Positions 37,419 through 50,510 of a stretch of DNA of 64,000 nucleotides are shown here, in pieces. The translations under genes and the position numbers were made by a program. The notes under the pieces were generated by a model. That model did not search any database and was not told the origin of the DNA. It worked only from the letters and a program-made list of their open reading frames with translations. Positions within the stretch are counted from its first letter, which is position 1, and every line of letters begins with the position of its first letter. This DNA is from Glandiceps talaboti (Eukaryota > Hemichordata > Enteropneusta > Spengelidae): positions 17,584,257 to 17,648,256 of the forward strand of contig NC_135569.1 in assembly GCF_964340395.1 (NCBI RefSeq). The letters are read 5' to 3'.

Positions 37419-40400
37419 CAATATTGATATCATATCATATCTTATATCTTAGATTTCTAGTAGTTGACAGAATGCAATATTGATATTATATCTTATACCT
37501 TAGATTTGTATTAGTTGACAGAATGTAATATTGATATCATATCTTATATCTTAGATTTGTAGTAGTTGACAGAATGCAATATTGATATTATATCTTATAC
37601 CTTAGATTTGTAGTAGTTGACAGAATGCAATATTGATATCATATCTTATATCTTAGATTTCTAGTAGTTGACAGAATGCAATATTGATATCATATCTTAT
37701 ACCTTAGATTTGTAGTAGTTGACAGAATGCAATATTGATATCATATCTTATATCTTAGATTTCTAGTAGTTGACAGAATGCAATATTGATATTATATCTT
37801 ATACCTTAGATTTGTATTAGTTGACAGAATTCAATATTGATATCATATCTTATATCTTAGATTTCTAGTAGTTGACAGAATGCAATATTGATATTATATC
37901 TTATACCTTAGATTTGTAGTAGTTGACAGAATGCAATATTGATATTATATCATATATCTTAGATTTGTAGTAGTTGACAGAATGCAATATTGATATTATA
38001 TCTTATATCTTAGATTTCTAGTAGTTGACAGAATGCAATATTGATATCATATCTTATATCTTAGATTTCTAGTAGTTGACAGAATGCAATATTGATATTA
38101 TATCTTATACCTTAGATTTGTAGTAGTTGACAGAATGCAATATTGATATCATATCTTATACCTTAGATTTCTAGTAGTTGACAGAATGCAATATTGATAT
38201 TATATCTTATACCTTAGATTTGTAGTAGTTGACAGAATGCAATATTGATATCATATCTTATATCTTAGATTTGTAGTAGTTGACAGAATGCAATATTGAT
38301 ATCATATCTTATACCTTAGATTTGTAGTAGTTGACAGAATGCAATATTGATATCATATCTTATATCTTAGATTTGTAGTAGTTGACAGAATGCAATATTG
38401 ATATCATATCTTATATCTTAGATTTGTAGTAGTTGACAGAATGCAATATTGATATCATATCATATACCTTAGATTTGTAGTAGTTGACAGAATGCAATAT
38501 TGATATTATATCTTATATCTTAGATTTGTAGTAGTTGACAGAATGCAATATTGATATCATATCATATATCTTAGATTTCTAGTAGTTGACAGAATGCAAT
38601 ATTGATATCATATCTTATATCTTAGATTTCTAGTAGTTGACAGAATGCAATATTGATATTATATCATATATCTTAGATTTGTAGTAGTTGACAGAATGCA
38701 ATATTGATATCATATCTTATATCTTAGATTTGTAGTAGTTGACAGAATGCAATATTGATATTATATCATATATCTTAGATTTCTAGTAGTTGACAGAATG
38801 CAATATTGATATTATATCTTATATCTTAGATTTCTAGTAGTTGACAGAATGCAACATTGATATCATATCTTATACCTTAGATTTCTAGTAGTTGACAGAA
38901 TGCAATATTGATATTATATCTTATATCTTAGATTTGTAGTAGTTGACAGAATGCAATATTGATATTATATCATATATCTTAGATTTCTAGTAGTTGACAG
39001 AATGCAATATTGATATTATATCTTATATCTTAGATTTCTAGTAGTTGACAGAATGCAACATTGATATTATATCTTATATCTTAGATTTCTAGTAGTTGAC
39101 AGAATGCAATATTGATATCATATCTTATATCTTAGATTTGTAGTAGTTGACAGAATGCAATATTGATATTATATCTTATATCTTAGATTTGTAGTAGTTG
39201 ACAGAATGCAATATTGATATCATATCTTATATCTTAGATTTGTAGTAGTTGACAGAATGCAATATTGATATCATATCTTATATCTTAGATTTCTAGTAGT
39301 TGACAGAATGCAATATTGATATTATATCTTATATCTTAGATTTGTAGTAGTTGACAGAATGCAATATTGATATCATATCTTATATCTTAGATTTCTAGTA
39401 GTTGACAGAATGCAATATTGATATCATATCTTATATCTTAGATTTCTAGTAGTTGACAGAATGCAATATTGATATCATATCTTATACCTTAGATTTGTAG
39501 TAGCTGACAGAATGCAATATTGATATTATATCTTATACCTTAGATTTGTAGTAGTTGACAGAATGCAATATTGATATCATATCTTATATCTTAGATTTGT
39601 AGTAGTTGACAGAATGCAATATTGATATCATATCTTATACCTTAGATTTCTAGTAGTTGACAGAATGCAATATTGATATTATATCTTATATCTTAGATTT
39701 CTAGTAGTTGACAGAATGCAATATTGATATTATATCTTATACCTTAGATTTGTAGTAGTTGACAGAATGCAATATTGATATCATATCTTATATCTTAGAT
39801 TTCTAGTAGTTGACAGAATGCAATATTGATATTATATCTTATACCTTAGATTTGTAGTAGTTGACAGAATGCAATATTGATATTATATCTTATATCTTAG
39901 ATTTCTAGTAGTTGACAGAATGCAATATTGATATTATATCTTATACCTTAGATTTGTAGTAGTTGACAGAATGCAATATTGATATTATATCTTATACCTT
40001 AGATTTGTAGTAGTTGACAGAATGCAATATTGATATTATATCTTATATCTTAGATTTCTAGTAGTTGACAGAATGCAATATTGATATCATATCTTATACC
40101 TTAGATTTCTAGTAGTTGACAGAATGCAATATTGATATCATATCTTATATCTTAGATTTCTAGTAGTTGACAGAATGCAATATTGATATCATATCTTATA
40201 CCTTAGATTTCTAGTAGTTGACAGAATGCAACATTGATATTATATCTTATATCTTAGATTTGTAGTAGTTGACAGAATGCAATATTGATATCATATCTTA
40301 TACCTTAGATTTCTAGTAGTTGACAGAATGCAATATTGATATCATATCTTATACCTTAGATTTCTAGTAGTTGACAGAATGCAATATTGATATCATATCT

Positions 40401-41545
40401 TATACCTTAGATTTCTAGTAGTTGACAGAATGCAATATTGATATCATATCTTATACCTTAGATTTCTAGTAGTTGACAGAATGCAATATTGATATTATAT
40501 CATATATCTTAGATTTGTAGTAGTTGACAGAATGCAATATTGATATTATATCTTATATCTTAGATTTGTAGTAGTTGACAGAATGCAATATTGATATTAT
40601 ATCTTATACCTTAGATTTCTAGTAGTTGACAGAATGCAATATTGATATTATATCTTATATCTTAGATTTGTAGTAGTTGACAGAATGCAATATTGATATC
40701 ATATCTTATACCTTAGATTTCTAGTAGTTGACAGAATGCAATATTGATATTATATCTTATACCTTAGATTTGTAGTAGTTGACAGAATGCAATATTGATA
40801 TCATATCTTATATCTTAGATTTGTAGTAGTTGACAGAATGCAATATTGATATCATATCTTATATCTTAGATTTGTAGTAGTTGACAGAATGCAATATTGA
40901 TATCATATCTTATACCTTAGATTTGTAGTAGTTGACAGAATGCAATATTGATATCATATCTTATATCTTAGATTTGTAGTAGTTGACAGAATGCAATATT
41001 GATATCATATCTTATACCTTAGATTTCTAGTAGTTGACAGAATGCAATATTGATATCATATCTTATATCTTAGATTTGTAGTAGTTGACAGAATGCAATA
41101 TTGATATCATATCTTATATCTTAGATTTGTAGTAGTTGACAGAATGCAATATTGATATTATATCTTATATCTTAGATTTCTAGTAGTTGACAGAATGCAA
41201 TATTGATATCATATCTTATATCTTAGATTTCTAGTAGTTGACAGAATGCAATATTGATATTATATCTTATATCTTAGATTTGTAGTAGTTGACAGAATGC
41301 AATATTGATATTATATCTTATACCTTAGATTTGTAGTAGTTGACAGAATGCAATATTGATATCATATCTTATACCTTAGATTTGTAGTAGTTGACAGAAT
41401 GCAATATTGATATCATATCTTATACCTTAGATTTCTAGTAGTTGACAGAATGCAATATTGATATTATATCTTATATCTTAGATTTCTAGTAGTTGACAGA
41501 ATGCAATATTGATATCATATCTTATACCTTAGATTTATATCTTTA
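37419..41545. repeat. 51-bp minisatellite, about 81 copies (largest array)
   Basis: Unit GATATCATATCTTATATCTT, AGATTTGTAGTAGTTGACAG, AATGCAATATT. Variation is almost entirely at a few binary sites: GATATC/GATATT, ATATC/ATACC, TTTGTAG/TTTCTAG and CTTATA/CATATA. Copies are very homogeneous otherwise; a few units read GCAACATT. Very AT-rich. Confidence 0.98.
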
Positions 41546-42225
41546 GATTGGTAGTTGACAGAATGTTTGATATTTATTCTAAAGCTCTAGTTGATTCTGA
41601 CAAAACTGCAACATTGTAACTATTTAAGCTTACCAGAGGATTGGAAATACATAGCCAGTAACAATTTATTCTTAGTAGCACATACATGTATTTCCATTTT
41701 ATTCTCATGGCAACTAACTGTTAATTTTGCACTCATGTTACCCTGAATATTCAATGATCCAGAAACATTTCAACTGATGCCATTCTTAGATTAAATATTT
41801 CTGCTTTGTTTCATCTTAATTTTGATCTCATATCAAATCTACACAATTTTGGATCAATGTTGATAACACATAAAAGAGTGAATTCCAGAATTGCTGATGT
41901 AAAATGCATACTAAAGTAAATCTATCAATTTGTTGTTATGTGAAAACATTGCTTGACTTCACTACATCAAATTCAGTATAATATATCATAAGTCTCAATA
42001 TTGAAATGAAATAATGTCAAAAGTAGTACAAACTGTAGATTTACTGACAGCTAAAGTTGAATTCCACAGACATTACTTGTGATTGTCCTGACACCAAAGT
42101 TACTGAGTGGAGATAATTCTATTCAAAACTAAGTCTATCAATGGCTGTTCACATTTTTACACATAATAATATGACATAGATTGTATTTGTCATTTATTTT
42201 ATGATCACATAACCATGACACCATA

Positions 42226-43690
42226 AATAAATTAAACCCCTATTTAAATAACTTTTAATAAATTAAACCCCTATTTAAATAACTTTTAATAAATTAAACC
42301 CCTATTTAAATAACTTTTAATAAATTAAACCCCTATTTAAATAACTTTTAATAAATTAAACCCCTATTTAAATAACTTTTAATAAATTAAACCCCTATTT
42401 AAATAACTTTTAATGAATTAAACCCCTATTTAAATAACTTTTAATAAATTAAACCCCTATTTAAATAACTTTTAATAAATTAAACCCCTATTTAAATAAC
42501 TTTTAATAAATTAAACCCCTATTTAAATAACTTTTAATGAATTAAACCCCTATTTAAATAACTTTTAATAAATTAAACCCCTATTTAAATAACTTTTAAT
42601 GAATTAAACCCCTATTTAAATAACTTTTAATAAATTAAACCCCTATTTAAATAACTTTTAATAAATTAAACCCCTATTTAAATAACTTTTAATGAATTAA
42701 ACCCCTAAGTAACTTTTTAGTAAATTAAACCCCTAACTCATAAACTTTTAATGAATTAAACCCCTATTTAAATAACTTTTAATGAATTAAACCCCTATTT
42801 AAATAACTTTTAATAAATTAAACCCCTAACTCATAAACTTTTAATAAATTAAACCCCTATTTAAATAACTTTTAATGAATTAAACCCCTAACTCAGTAAC
42901 TTTTAATAAATTAAACCCCTAACTCAGTAACTTTTAATAAATTAAACCCCTATTTAAATAACTTTTAATGAATTAAACCCCTAAGTAACTTTTTAGTAAA
43001 TTAAACCCCTAACTAAGTAACATTTAGTAAATCAAACCCATTTAAATAACTTTTAATGAATTAAACCCCTAAGTAATTTTTAGTAAACTAAACCCCTAAG
43101 TAATTTTTAGTAAACTAAACCCCTAAGTAATTTTTAGTAAACTAAACCCCTAAGTAATTTTTAGTAAACTAAACCCCTAAGTAATTTTTAGTAAACTAAA
43201 CCCCTAAGTAACTTTTAGTAAATTAAACCCCCTAACTAAGTAACTTTTAATAAATTAAACCCCTATTTAAATAACTTTTAATGAATTAAATCCCTTAGTA
43301 ACTTTTAGTAAATTAACCCCCTAACTCAGCAACTTTTAGTAAATTAAACTCCTAACTCAGTAACTTTTAGTAAATTAACCCCTTAACTCAGCAACTTTTA
43401 GTAAATTAACCCCTTAAACTCAGCAACTTTTAGTAAATTAACCCCCTAACTTAGCAACTTTTAGTAAATTAACCCCTTAACTCAGCAACTTTTAGTAAAT
43501 TAAACTCCTAACTCAGTAACTTTTAATAAATTAAACCCTTATTTAAATAACTTTTAATGAATTAAATCCCTAAGTAACTTTTAGTAAATTAACCCCCTAA
43601 CTAAGTAACTTTTGGTAAAATAAACCCCTAAGTAACTTTTAATAAATTAACCCCCGAACTAAGTAACTTTTAGTACATTAAACCCCTAAC
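42226..43690. repeat. 31-bp minisatellite with degenerate 3' half, about 50 copies
   Basis: The first ~480 bp are near-identical 31-bp units (AAATTAAACCCCTATTTAAA plus TAACTTTTAAT). From about 42700 units vary in length (AACCCCTAAGTAACTTTTAG, CCTAACTCAGCAACTTTTAG). The array is interrupted at its end by the hAT-like element; its last words (CTAACTAAGTAAC) resume after it at 44300. Confidence 0.96.
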
Positions 43691-44299
43691 CAGGGGTAGG
43701 TAACAAATATTAGTCTAGAGCACGTATTAGTCTATACATACGTATATTGAACCACTGATCTTCTATCAGCGTACTGTGGGGTTTGTTAGCTGGCTGGCTG
43801 TAAATATTGTATGCTTTACTTTTTACATAGAATTTGCAGGCAACATATGGGTTTGTTATTCTGTCTACATAAAATATAGTACTACTATCAATATTGTACA
43901 TGCATTCGTATAGGGATGTGTGTTTAGAATAGGACATCCATCGGTAGAAAAAGTTTTTCGCTAACTCCTCCCACAATCGGTGGAATCGATCAATAAAATT
44001 TTCCCTGTTGTTCCTCCAACCAATTCTTCCCAGAACGCACACTATAGGAATACGTATTTTCGATTTTTAGTAGTAGAAATCGACTGATTCTTACCATCAG
44101 GATTGTCGATCTTACTTGCGCCATGTTGAATATGCAATGGACGGTGGGAAAATCAGGACTTTGTGTTCGTCGCAATATAGACTTTGCTTGTAACTAAACG
44201 ACTTGTACCAGGTACTATGTAGAATTTTCCCGCAACTTTTATATTTGTACTTGTCACTACATCGATCATGCTCTAGACTAATATTTGTTACCTACCCTG
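43691..44299. mobile_element. hAT-like non-autonomous DNA transposon (609 bp) with TIRs and 5-bp target duplication
   Basis: Left end CAGGGGTAGGTAACAAATAT continuing TAGTCTAGAGCA; the right end is its inverted copy (29 bp perfect apart from one extra G near the left tip). CTAAC flanks both sides (43686-43690 and 44300-44304). CAGGGGT... tips are typical of hAT elements; hAT target duplications are usually 8 bp, so 5 bp is atypical. The interior is less AT-rich than its surroundings and open on the minus strand for 110 codons (43710-44042) and 61 codons (43990-44175), with no transposase recognised. It contains a minus-strand ATGGCGCAAG at about 44117-44126. Confidence 0.75.
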
Positions 44300-44309
44300 C
44301 TAACTAAGT

Positions 44310-45003
44310 AACAGTGGTATTGTATCGACACAGAGGCATTGTACCAACACAGTGGAATTGTACCGACACAGTGGAATTGTACCAACACAGTGGCACTGTA
44401 CCAACATAGTGGCATTGTACCAACACAGTGGAATTGTACCAACACAGTGGAATTGTACCGACACAGTGGCACTGTACCAACATAGTTGCATTGTACCGAC
44501 ACAGTGGTACTGTACCGACATAGTGGCACTGTACCAACATAGTGGCATTGTACCAACACAATGGCATTGTACCAACACAGTGGTACTGTACCGACATAGT
44601 GGCATTGTACCAACACAGTGGCATTGTACCAACACAGTGGTACTGTACCGACACAGTGGCATTGTACCAACACAGTGGTACTGTACTGACATAGTGGCAT
44701 TGTACCAACACAGTGGTATTGTACCAACACAGTGGCATTGTACCGACACAGTGGTATTGTACCAACACAGTGGCATTGTACCAACACAGTGGCATTGTAC
44801 CGACGCAGTGGCATTGTACCAACACAGTGGCATTGTACCAACACAATGGCATTGTACCGACACAGTGGCATTGTACCAACACAGTGGCATTGTACCGACA
44901 CTGTGGTATTGTACCAACACAGTGGCATTGTACCGACACAGTGGTACGGTACCGATACAGTGGTACTGTACCAACACAGTGGCATTGTACCGACACAGTG
45001 GCA
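44310..45003. repeat. 19-bp minisatellite, about 36 copies
   Basis: Unit ACAGTGGCATTGTACCAAC with GGTA/GGAA and CGAC/CAAC variants. All three minus-strand frames and at least one plus-strand frame are open for about 230 codons because the unit lacks stops. Follows directly after the hAT-like element and a 10-bp remnant of the 31-bp array. Confidence 0.97.
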
Positions 45004-45408
45004 CCTTTAATGAAAGACTAAATCACAAAGTTAATAGTGCTGACTAAATTCTGCTGAACAGACTTCATGTCTGCCAAGTCAGCATAATTTGTCTTTTTCT
45101 CTAAGGTCACTTGCATAAATGTTATTTAACAAGGGAAGTTTCATGTTGCGGCCGTCAATTGATTTCTCATTTACCGGATACTTATATGTAAATTATTCAT
45201 CAAACAGTATATAATCTATACAAGTTACACATACACAACAATGTACATTTCAACTTGTTTTACGGCTTCTTTGGGGACTGTCTGACATTTTGGGCCTACA
45301 ATAAAAAGGGATTTTACTGCCTTTATTCTAGATCAATGTACTACTGAGTAGACTGAGTGCCTATAAACTTTACTGTCTGTACTTTACATCACGACAGAAT
45401 CACAGACT

Positions 45409-47031
45409 TTCACATTTGCCTTCAACTCACAGACTATCACATTTGCCTTCAACTCACAGACTATCACATTTGCCTTCAACTCACAGACTATCATATTTGA
45501 CTTCAACTCACAGACTATCACATTTGACTTCAACTCACAGACTATCATATTTGACTTCAACTCACAGACTATCACATTTGACTTCAACTCACAGACTTTC
45601 ACATTTGACTTCAACTCACAGACTATCACATTTGCCTTCAACTCACAGACTATCACATTTGCCTTCAACTCACAGACTATCACATTTGACTTCAACTCAC
45701 AGACTATCACATTTGACTTCAACTCACAGACTATCATATTTGACTTCAACTCACAGACTATCACATTTGACTTCAACTCACAGACTTTCACATTTGACTT
45801 CAACTCACAGACTTTCATATTTGACTTCAACTCACAGACTATCACATTTGACTTCAACTCACAGACTATCATATTTGACTTCAACTCACAGACTATCACA
45901 TTTGACTTCAACTCACAGACTATCACATTTGACTTCAACTCACAGACTTTCATATTTGACTTCAACTCAGTCCTTCTCATTTGCCTTCAACTCACAGACT
46001 ATTACATTTGACTTCAACTAACAGACTTTCACATTTGACTTCAACTCACAGACTATCACATTTGACTTCAACTCACAGACTTTCACATTTGCCTTCAACT
46101 CACAGACTTTCACATTTGCCTTCAACTCACAGGCTTTCATATTTGCCTTCAACTCACAGACTTTCACATTTGCCTTCAACTCACAGACTTTCACATTTGA
46201 CTTCAACTCACAGACTATCACATTTGACTTCAACTCACAGACTATCACATTTGACTTCAACTCACAGACTTTCACATTTGCCTTCAACTCACAGACTTTC
46301 ACATTTGCCTTGAACTCACAGACTATCACATTTGACTTCAACTCACAGACTATCACATTTGACTTCAACTCACAGACTTTCACATTTGCCTTCAACTCAC
46401 AGACTTTCACATTTGACTTCAACTCACAGACTTTCACATTTGCCTTCAACTCACAGACTTTCACATTTGACTTCAACTCACAGACTTTCACATTTGACTT
46501 CAACTCACAGACTATCACATTTGCCTTCAACTCACAGGCTTTCATATTTGCCTTCAACTCACAGACTTTCACATTTGCCTTCAACTCACAGACTTTCACA
46601 TTTGACTTCAACTCACAGACTATCACATTTGACTTCAACTCACAGACTATCACATTTGACTTCAACTCACAGACTATCACATTTGACTTCAACTCACAGA
46701 CTATCACATTTGCCTTCAACTCACAGACTTTCACATTTGACTTCAACTCACAGACTTTCACATTTGACTTCAACTCACAGACTATCACATTTGACTTCAA
46801 CTCACAGACTATCACATTTGACTTCAAATCACAGACTATCACATTTGACTTCAACTCACAGACTTTCACATTTGACTTCAACTCACAGACTATCACATTT
46901 GCCTTGAACTCACAGACTTTCACATTTGCCTTCAACTCACAGACTATCACATTTGACTTCAACTCACAGACTATCACATTTGACTTCAACTCACAGACTA
47001 TCACATTTGCCTTCAACTCACAGACTTTCAC
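45409..47031. repeat. 27-bp minisatellite, about 60 copies
   Basis: Unit CTTCAACTCACAGACTATCA plus CATTTGA with GCC/GAC and TAT/TTT variants. As 27 is a multiple of three, both strands carry long open frames with a 9-residue period. On the minus strand, the sense strand of the Eph gene, 47067-46018 is open for 349 codons (period CELKSNVIV) and 45980-45384 for 198. No homologue is known to me and no splice evidence links it to the gene; treated as non-coding. Confidence 0.96.
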
Positions 47032-47096
47032 AACCAGAATACAAAACACCACAAATCTTTCTTTCACTAGTTAACCATTTTAAAGGCCACAATTTA

Positions 47097-47560
47097 ACTT
47101 ATACATTTTCTCTTGACTGTCTTTAGTTCAACTTATACATTTTCTCTTGACTGTCTTTAGTTCAACTTATCATTTTCTCTTGACTGTCTTTAGTTCAACT
47201 TATACATTTTCTCTTGACTGTCTTTAGTTCAACTTATACATTTTTTCTTGACTGTCTTTAGTTCAACTTATCATTTTCTCTTGACTGTCTTTAGTTCAAC
47301 TTATACATTTTCTCTTGACTGTCTTTAGTTCAACTTATACATTTTCTCTTGACTGTCTTTAGTTCAACTTATCATTTTCTCTTGACTGTCTTTAGTTCAA
47401 CTTATACATTTTCTCTTGACTGTCTTTAGTTCAACTTATACATTTTCTCTTGACTGTCTTTAGTTCAACTTATACATTTTCTCTTGACTGTCTTTAGTTC
47501 AACTTATACATTTTCTCTTGACTCAACTTATATGTTTTCTCTTGACTATCTTTAGTTTCT
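47097..47560. repeat. 34-bp minisatellite (32-bp variants), about 14 copies
   Basis: Unit TTCAACTTATACATTTTCTC plus TTGACTGTCTTTAG; some units read TTATCATT and are 2 bp shorter, about every third unit at the start. Begins about 65 bp after the 27-bp array. Confidence 0.96.
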
Positions 47561-47814
47561 TGTTCAAAGATACAATTTCATATAATTTGAAGGTATAGAC
47601 TTTAGTTAAACAAGAGCTACAAAGTTTGTCCACTTACAAATGTCTTACTTTCCTATTAAAGTGTCCTATGTCATGTGCTATGTTGTAATTTTTGACATAT
47701 TTTTCAATCATATGCAGACAAATAATTCCCAAGTTTCAAAAATTCTTAAAATGGGTGGACACTTCAATGAGGTCTCTATCTGTTAAACTTCAAGAGTTAT
47801 TGGGCAAAGTGTGA

Positions 47815-48045
47815 TTATTTATGACATATATGGCTGCCGTTTTGCTGTTGTCGTGAGGGTTGTAAAACCAAGTGATGTGCATATGCCCTCCATAACATCT
47901 GACATTTGTACCAGGTTTGGTTGAAATTGGTGCATGCATATTGGAGATACAGGTGGACACGGTAGGATGGACAGACGGAAGGACAGACAGACAGACAGAC
48001 AGATGGATGGACAGGACCAAACGTAGTATCCCCCTGCAATTTCTT
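47815..48045 (+). mobile_element. Family D repeat with GGACAGAC tail
   Basis: Core has ATATATGGCTGCCGTTTTGC, GTGATGTGCATATGCCCTCC and ACCAGGTTTGGTTGAAAT, then GGACAGAC simple repeat at 47953-48012. Related to 36674-36945. The end hairpin is not clear. Confidence 0.5.
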
Positions 48046-48087
48046 ATCCTTGATAAAAGTAGTCAATTTTTCTAATTTTCTTTTTGT

Positions 48088-49252
48088 AATGTTGCATTTT
48101 ACATTTAAAAGCAAACTAGATATTACATTTTACATTTAAAAGCAAACTAGATATTACATTTTACATTTAAAAGCAAACTAGATATTACATTTTACATTTA
48201 AAAGCAAACTAGATATTACATTTTACATTGAAAAGCAAACTAGATATTACATTTTACATTGAAAAGCAAACTAGATATTACATTTTACATTGAAAAGCAA
48301 ACTAGATATTACATTTTACATTTAAAAGCAAACTAGATATTACATTTGACATTGAAAAGCAAACTAGATATTACATTTGACATTGAAAAGCAAACTAGAT
48401 ATTACATTTGACATTGAAAAGCAAACTAGATATTACATTTGACATTGAAAAGCAAACTAGATATTACATTTGACATTGAAAAGCAAACTAGATATTACAT
48501 TTGACATTGAAAAGCAAACTAGATATTACATTTGACATTGAAAAGCAAACTAGATATTACATTTGACATTGAAAAGCAAACTAGATATTACATTTGACAT
48601 TGAAAAGCAAACTAGATATTACATTTTACATTGAAAAGCAAACTAGATATTACATTTTACATTGAAAAGCAAACTAGATATTACATTTGACATTTAAAAG
48701 CAAACTAGATATTACATTTTACATTGAAAAGCAAACTAGATATTACATTTGACATTTAAAAGCAAACTAGATATTACATTTGACATTGAAAAGCAAACTA
48801 GATATTACATTTGACATTGAAAAGCAAACTAGATATTACATTTTACATTGAAAAGCAAACTAGATATTACATTTTACATTTAAAAGCAAACTAGATATTA
48901 CATTTGACATTGAAAAGCAAACTAGATATTACATTTTACATTTAAAAGCAAACTAGATATTACATTTTACATTTAAAAGCAAACTAGATATTACATTTTA
49001 CATTGAAAAGCAAACTAGATATTACATTTGACATTTAAAAGCAAACTAGATATTACATTTTACATTGAAAAGCAAACTAGATATTACATTTTACATTGAA
49101 AAGCAAACTAGATATTACATTTTACATTTAAAAGCAAACTAGATATTACATTTGACATTGAAAAGCAAACTAGATATTACATTTGACATTGAAAAGCAAA
49201 CTAGATATTACATTTGACATTGAAAAGCAAACTAGATATTACATTTGACATT
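48088..49252. repeat. 31-bp minisatellite, about 37 copies
   Basis: Unit ATTACATTTTACATTTAAAA plus GCAAACTAGAT with TTTTACA/TTTGACA and TTTAAAA/TTGAAAA variants. Starts 40 bp after the family D tail. Unrelated in sequence to the other 31-bp array. Confidence 0.97.
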
Positions 49253-49453
49253 GAAAAAGTAGTAAATAATAGTTGTCAGCCAAAGGTAGAGAACTGTTAT
49301 ATAAAGAAATATGTAGACTTCTCAACCACCCAGTACTTACAACATAGAAATGATGGAAAAATAATACTAACCAAACATTTACTACAATGATAAATTTAGA
49401 AATATTGAATTCTTTTCTCTGTTGAGGATGACCTGCACATTACTGTACCATTA

Positions 49454-49540
49454 TCAGGGGACCTTTTCAACTGATGGGAAGGCCATACTTTACAGCTAAG
49501 GGGACCTTTTCAACTGATGGGAAAGCCATACCATACAGCT

Positions 49541-49573
<33 letters not shown>

Positions 49574-49938
49574 CTTTTCAACTGATGGGGGAGCTATACC
49601 AGACAGTTAGGGTGGCCTTTTCAACTGATGGGAGAGCTATACCATATAGCTAGGGGGGCCTTTTCAACTGATGGGAGAGCTATACCATATAGCTAGGGGG
49701 GCCTTTTCAACTGATGGGAGAGCTATACCATATAGCTAGGGGGCCTTTTCAACTGATGGGAAAGCTACACCATATAGCTAGGGGGCCTTTTCAACTGATG
49801 GGAGAGCTATACCATATAGCTAGGGGGGGGCCTTTTCAACTGATGGGAGAGCTATACCATATAGCTCGGGGGGCCTTTTCAACTGATGGGAAAGCTATAC
49901 CATATAGCTAGGGGGGCCTTTTCAACTGATGGGAGAGC
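49454..49938. repeat. About 43-bp minisatellite with expanding G run, 11 copies
   Basis: Unit CCTTTTCAACTGATGGGAGA plus GCTATACCATATAGCTAGGG with a terminal G run of 3-8. In one unit the run is 33 G long (49541-49573). TATACCATATAG is imperfectly palindromic. Confidence 0.95.
49541..49573 (+). repeat. G33 homopolymer
   Basis: Longest homopolymer in the window, sitting at the position of the short G run of the 43-bp minisatellite unit. Exact length may be a sequencing or assembly estimate. Confidence 0.9.
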
Positions 49939-50510
49939 CAAAATGATAAAAATGATACTGAAAGTATTTACAACACAGACAATATCTCATCTGGTTTTCC
50001 TTTGAGCCATAATAAAAAAACATTGACATTACAAAGTCAGATAACAAGTAAGTTGCCAATTCATGGCCACCTATACTGATAGAGTCATATTGTCTAAGTA
50101 AGCTTGACTAAGTTTACCCTCCAGCATTGTTTGCCTCTAAGGCAATACAGATATAGTAGAAGCTACTATAACAATGTCTTATAGATGTAGAAAAGAAAGA
50201 GATAACAGAAGACTTACTTACATGTTTGACATAAAGTTGTACTACATTCTATTTGGATTAGACTGCATCATTAGGTCTGTTATCAGTACAAAACTGATAA
50301 CAAAGTCAGGTTGACATAACAGCAATTGCTCCATTCACAACTTTACTACTGGGATTTTTTAAGCCAATTGGTTAATTTGCATAAATCTTATAACATTGTA
50401 CCATTTCGTATTTGTACATGAGATGGAGACTGACTTAGAGGGTGTACCCAAATATATTCGGGGAAGGGGAGTATACACAGATGGGGAGTGGGTACGGGTG
50501 TATCCTGTCA

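Noticed and set aside
42226-43690. TTAAACCCCTAA words resembling telomeric CCCTAA repeats
   Set aside because: The true period is 31 bp with AT-rich filler; there is no run of hexamers.
43710-44042. 110-codon minus-strand frame inside the hAT-like element, with a faint integrase-like look (N..N.IDR.HRLW)
   Set aside because: Similarity is too weak to name by eye and it lacks catalytic residues; kept only as an open frame in the element description.
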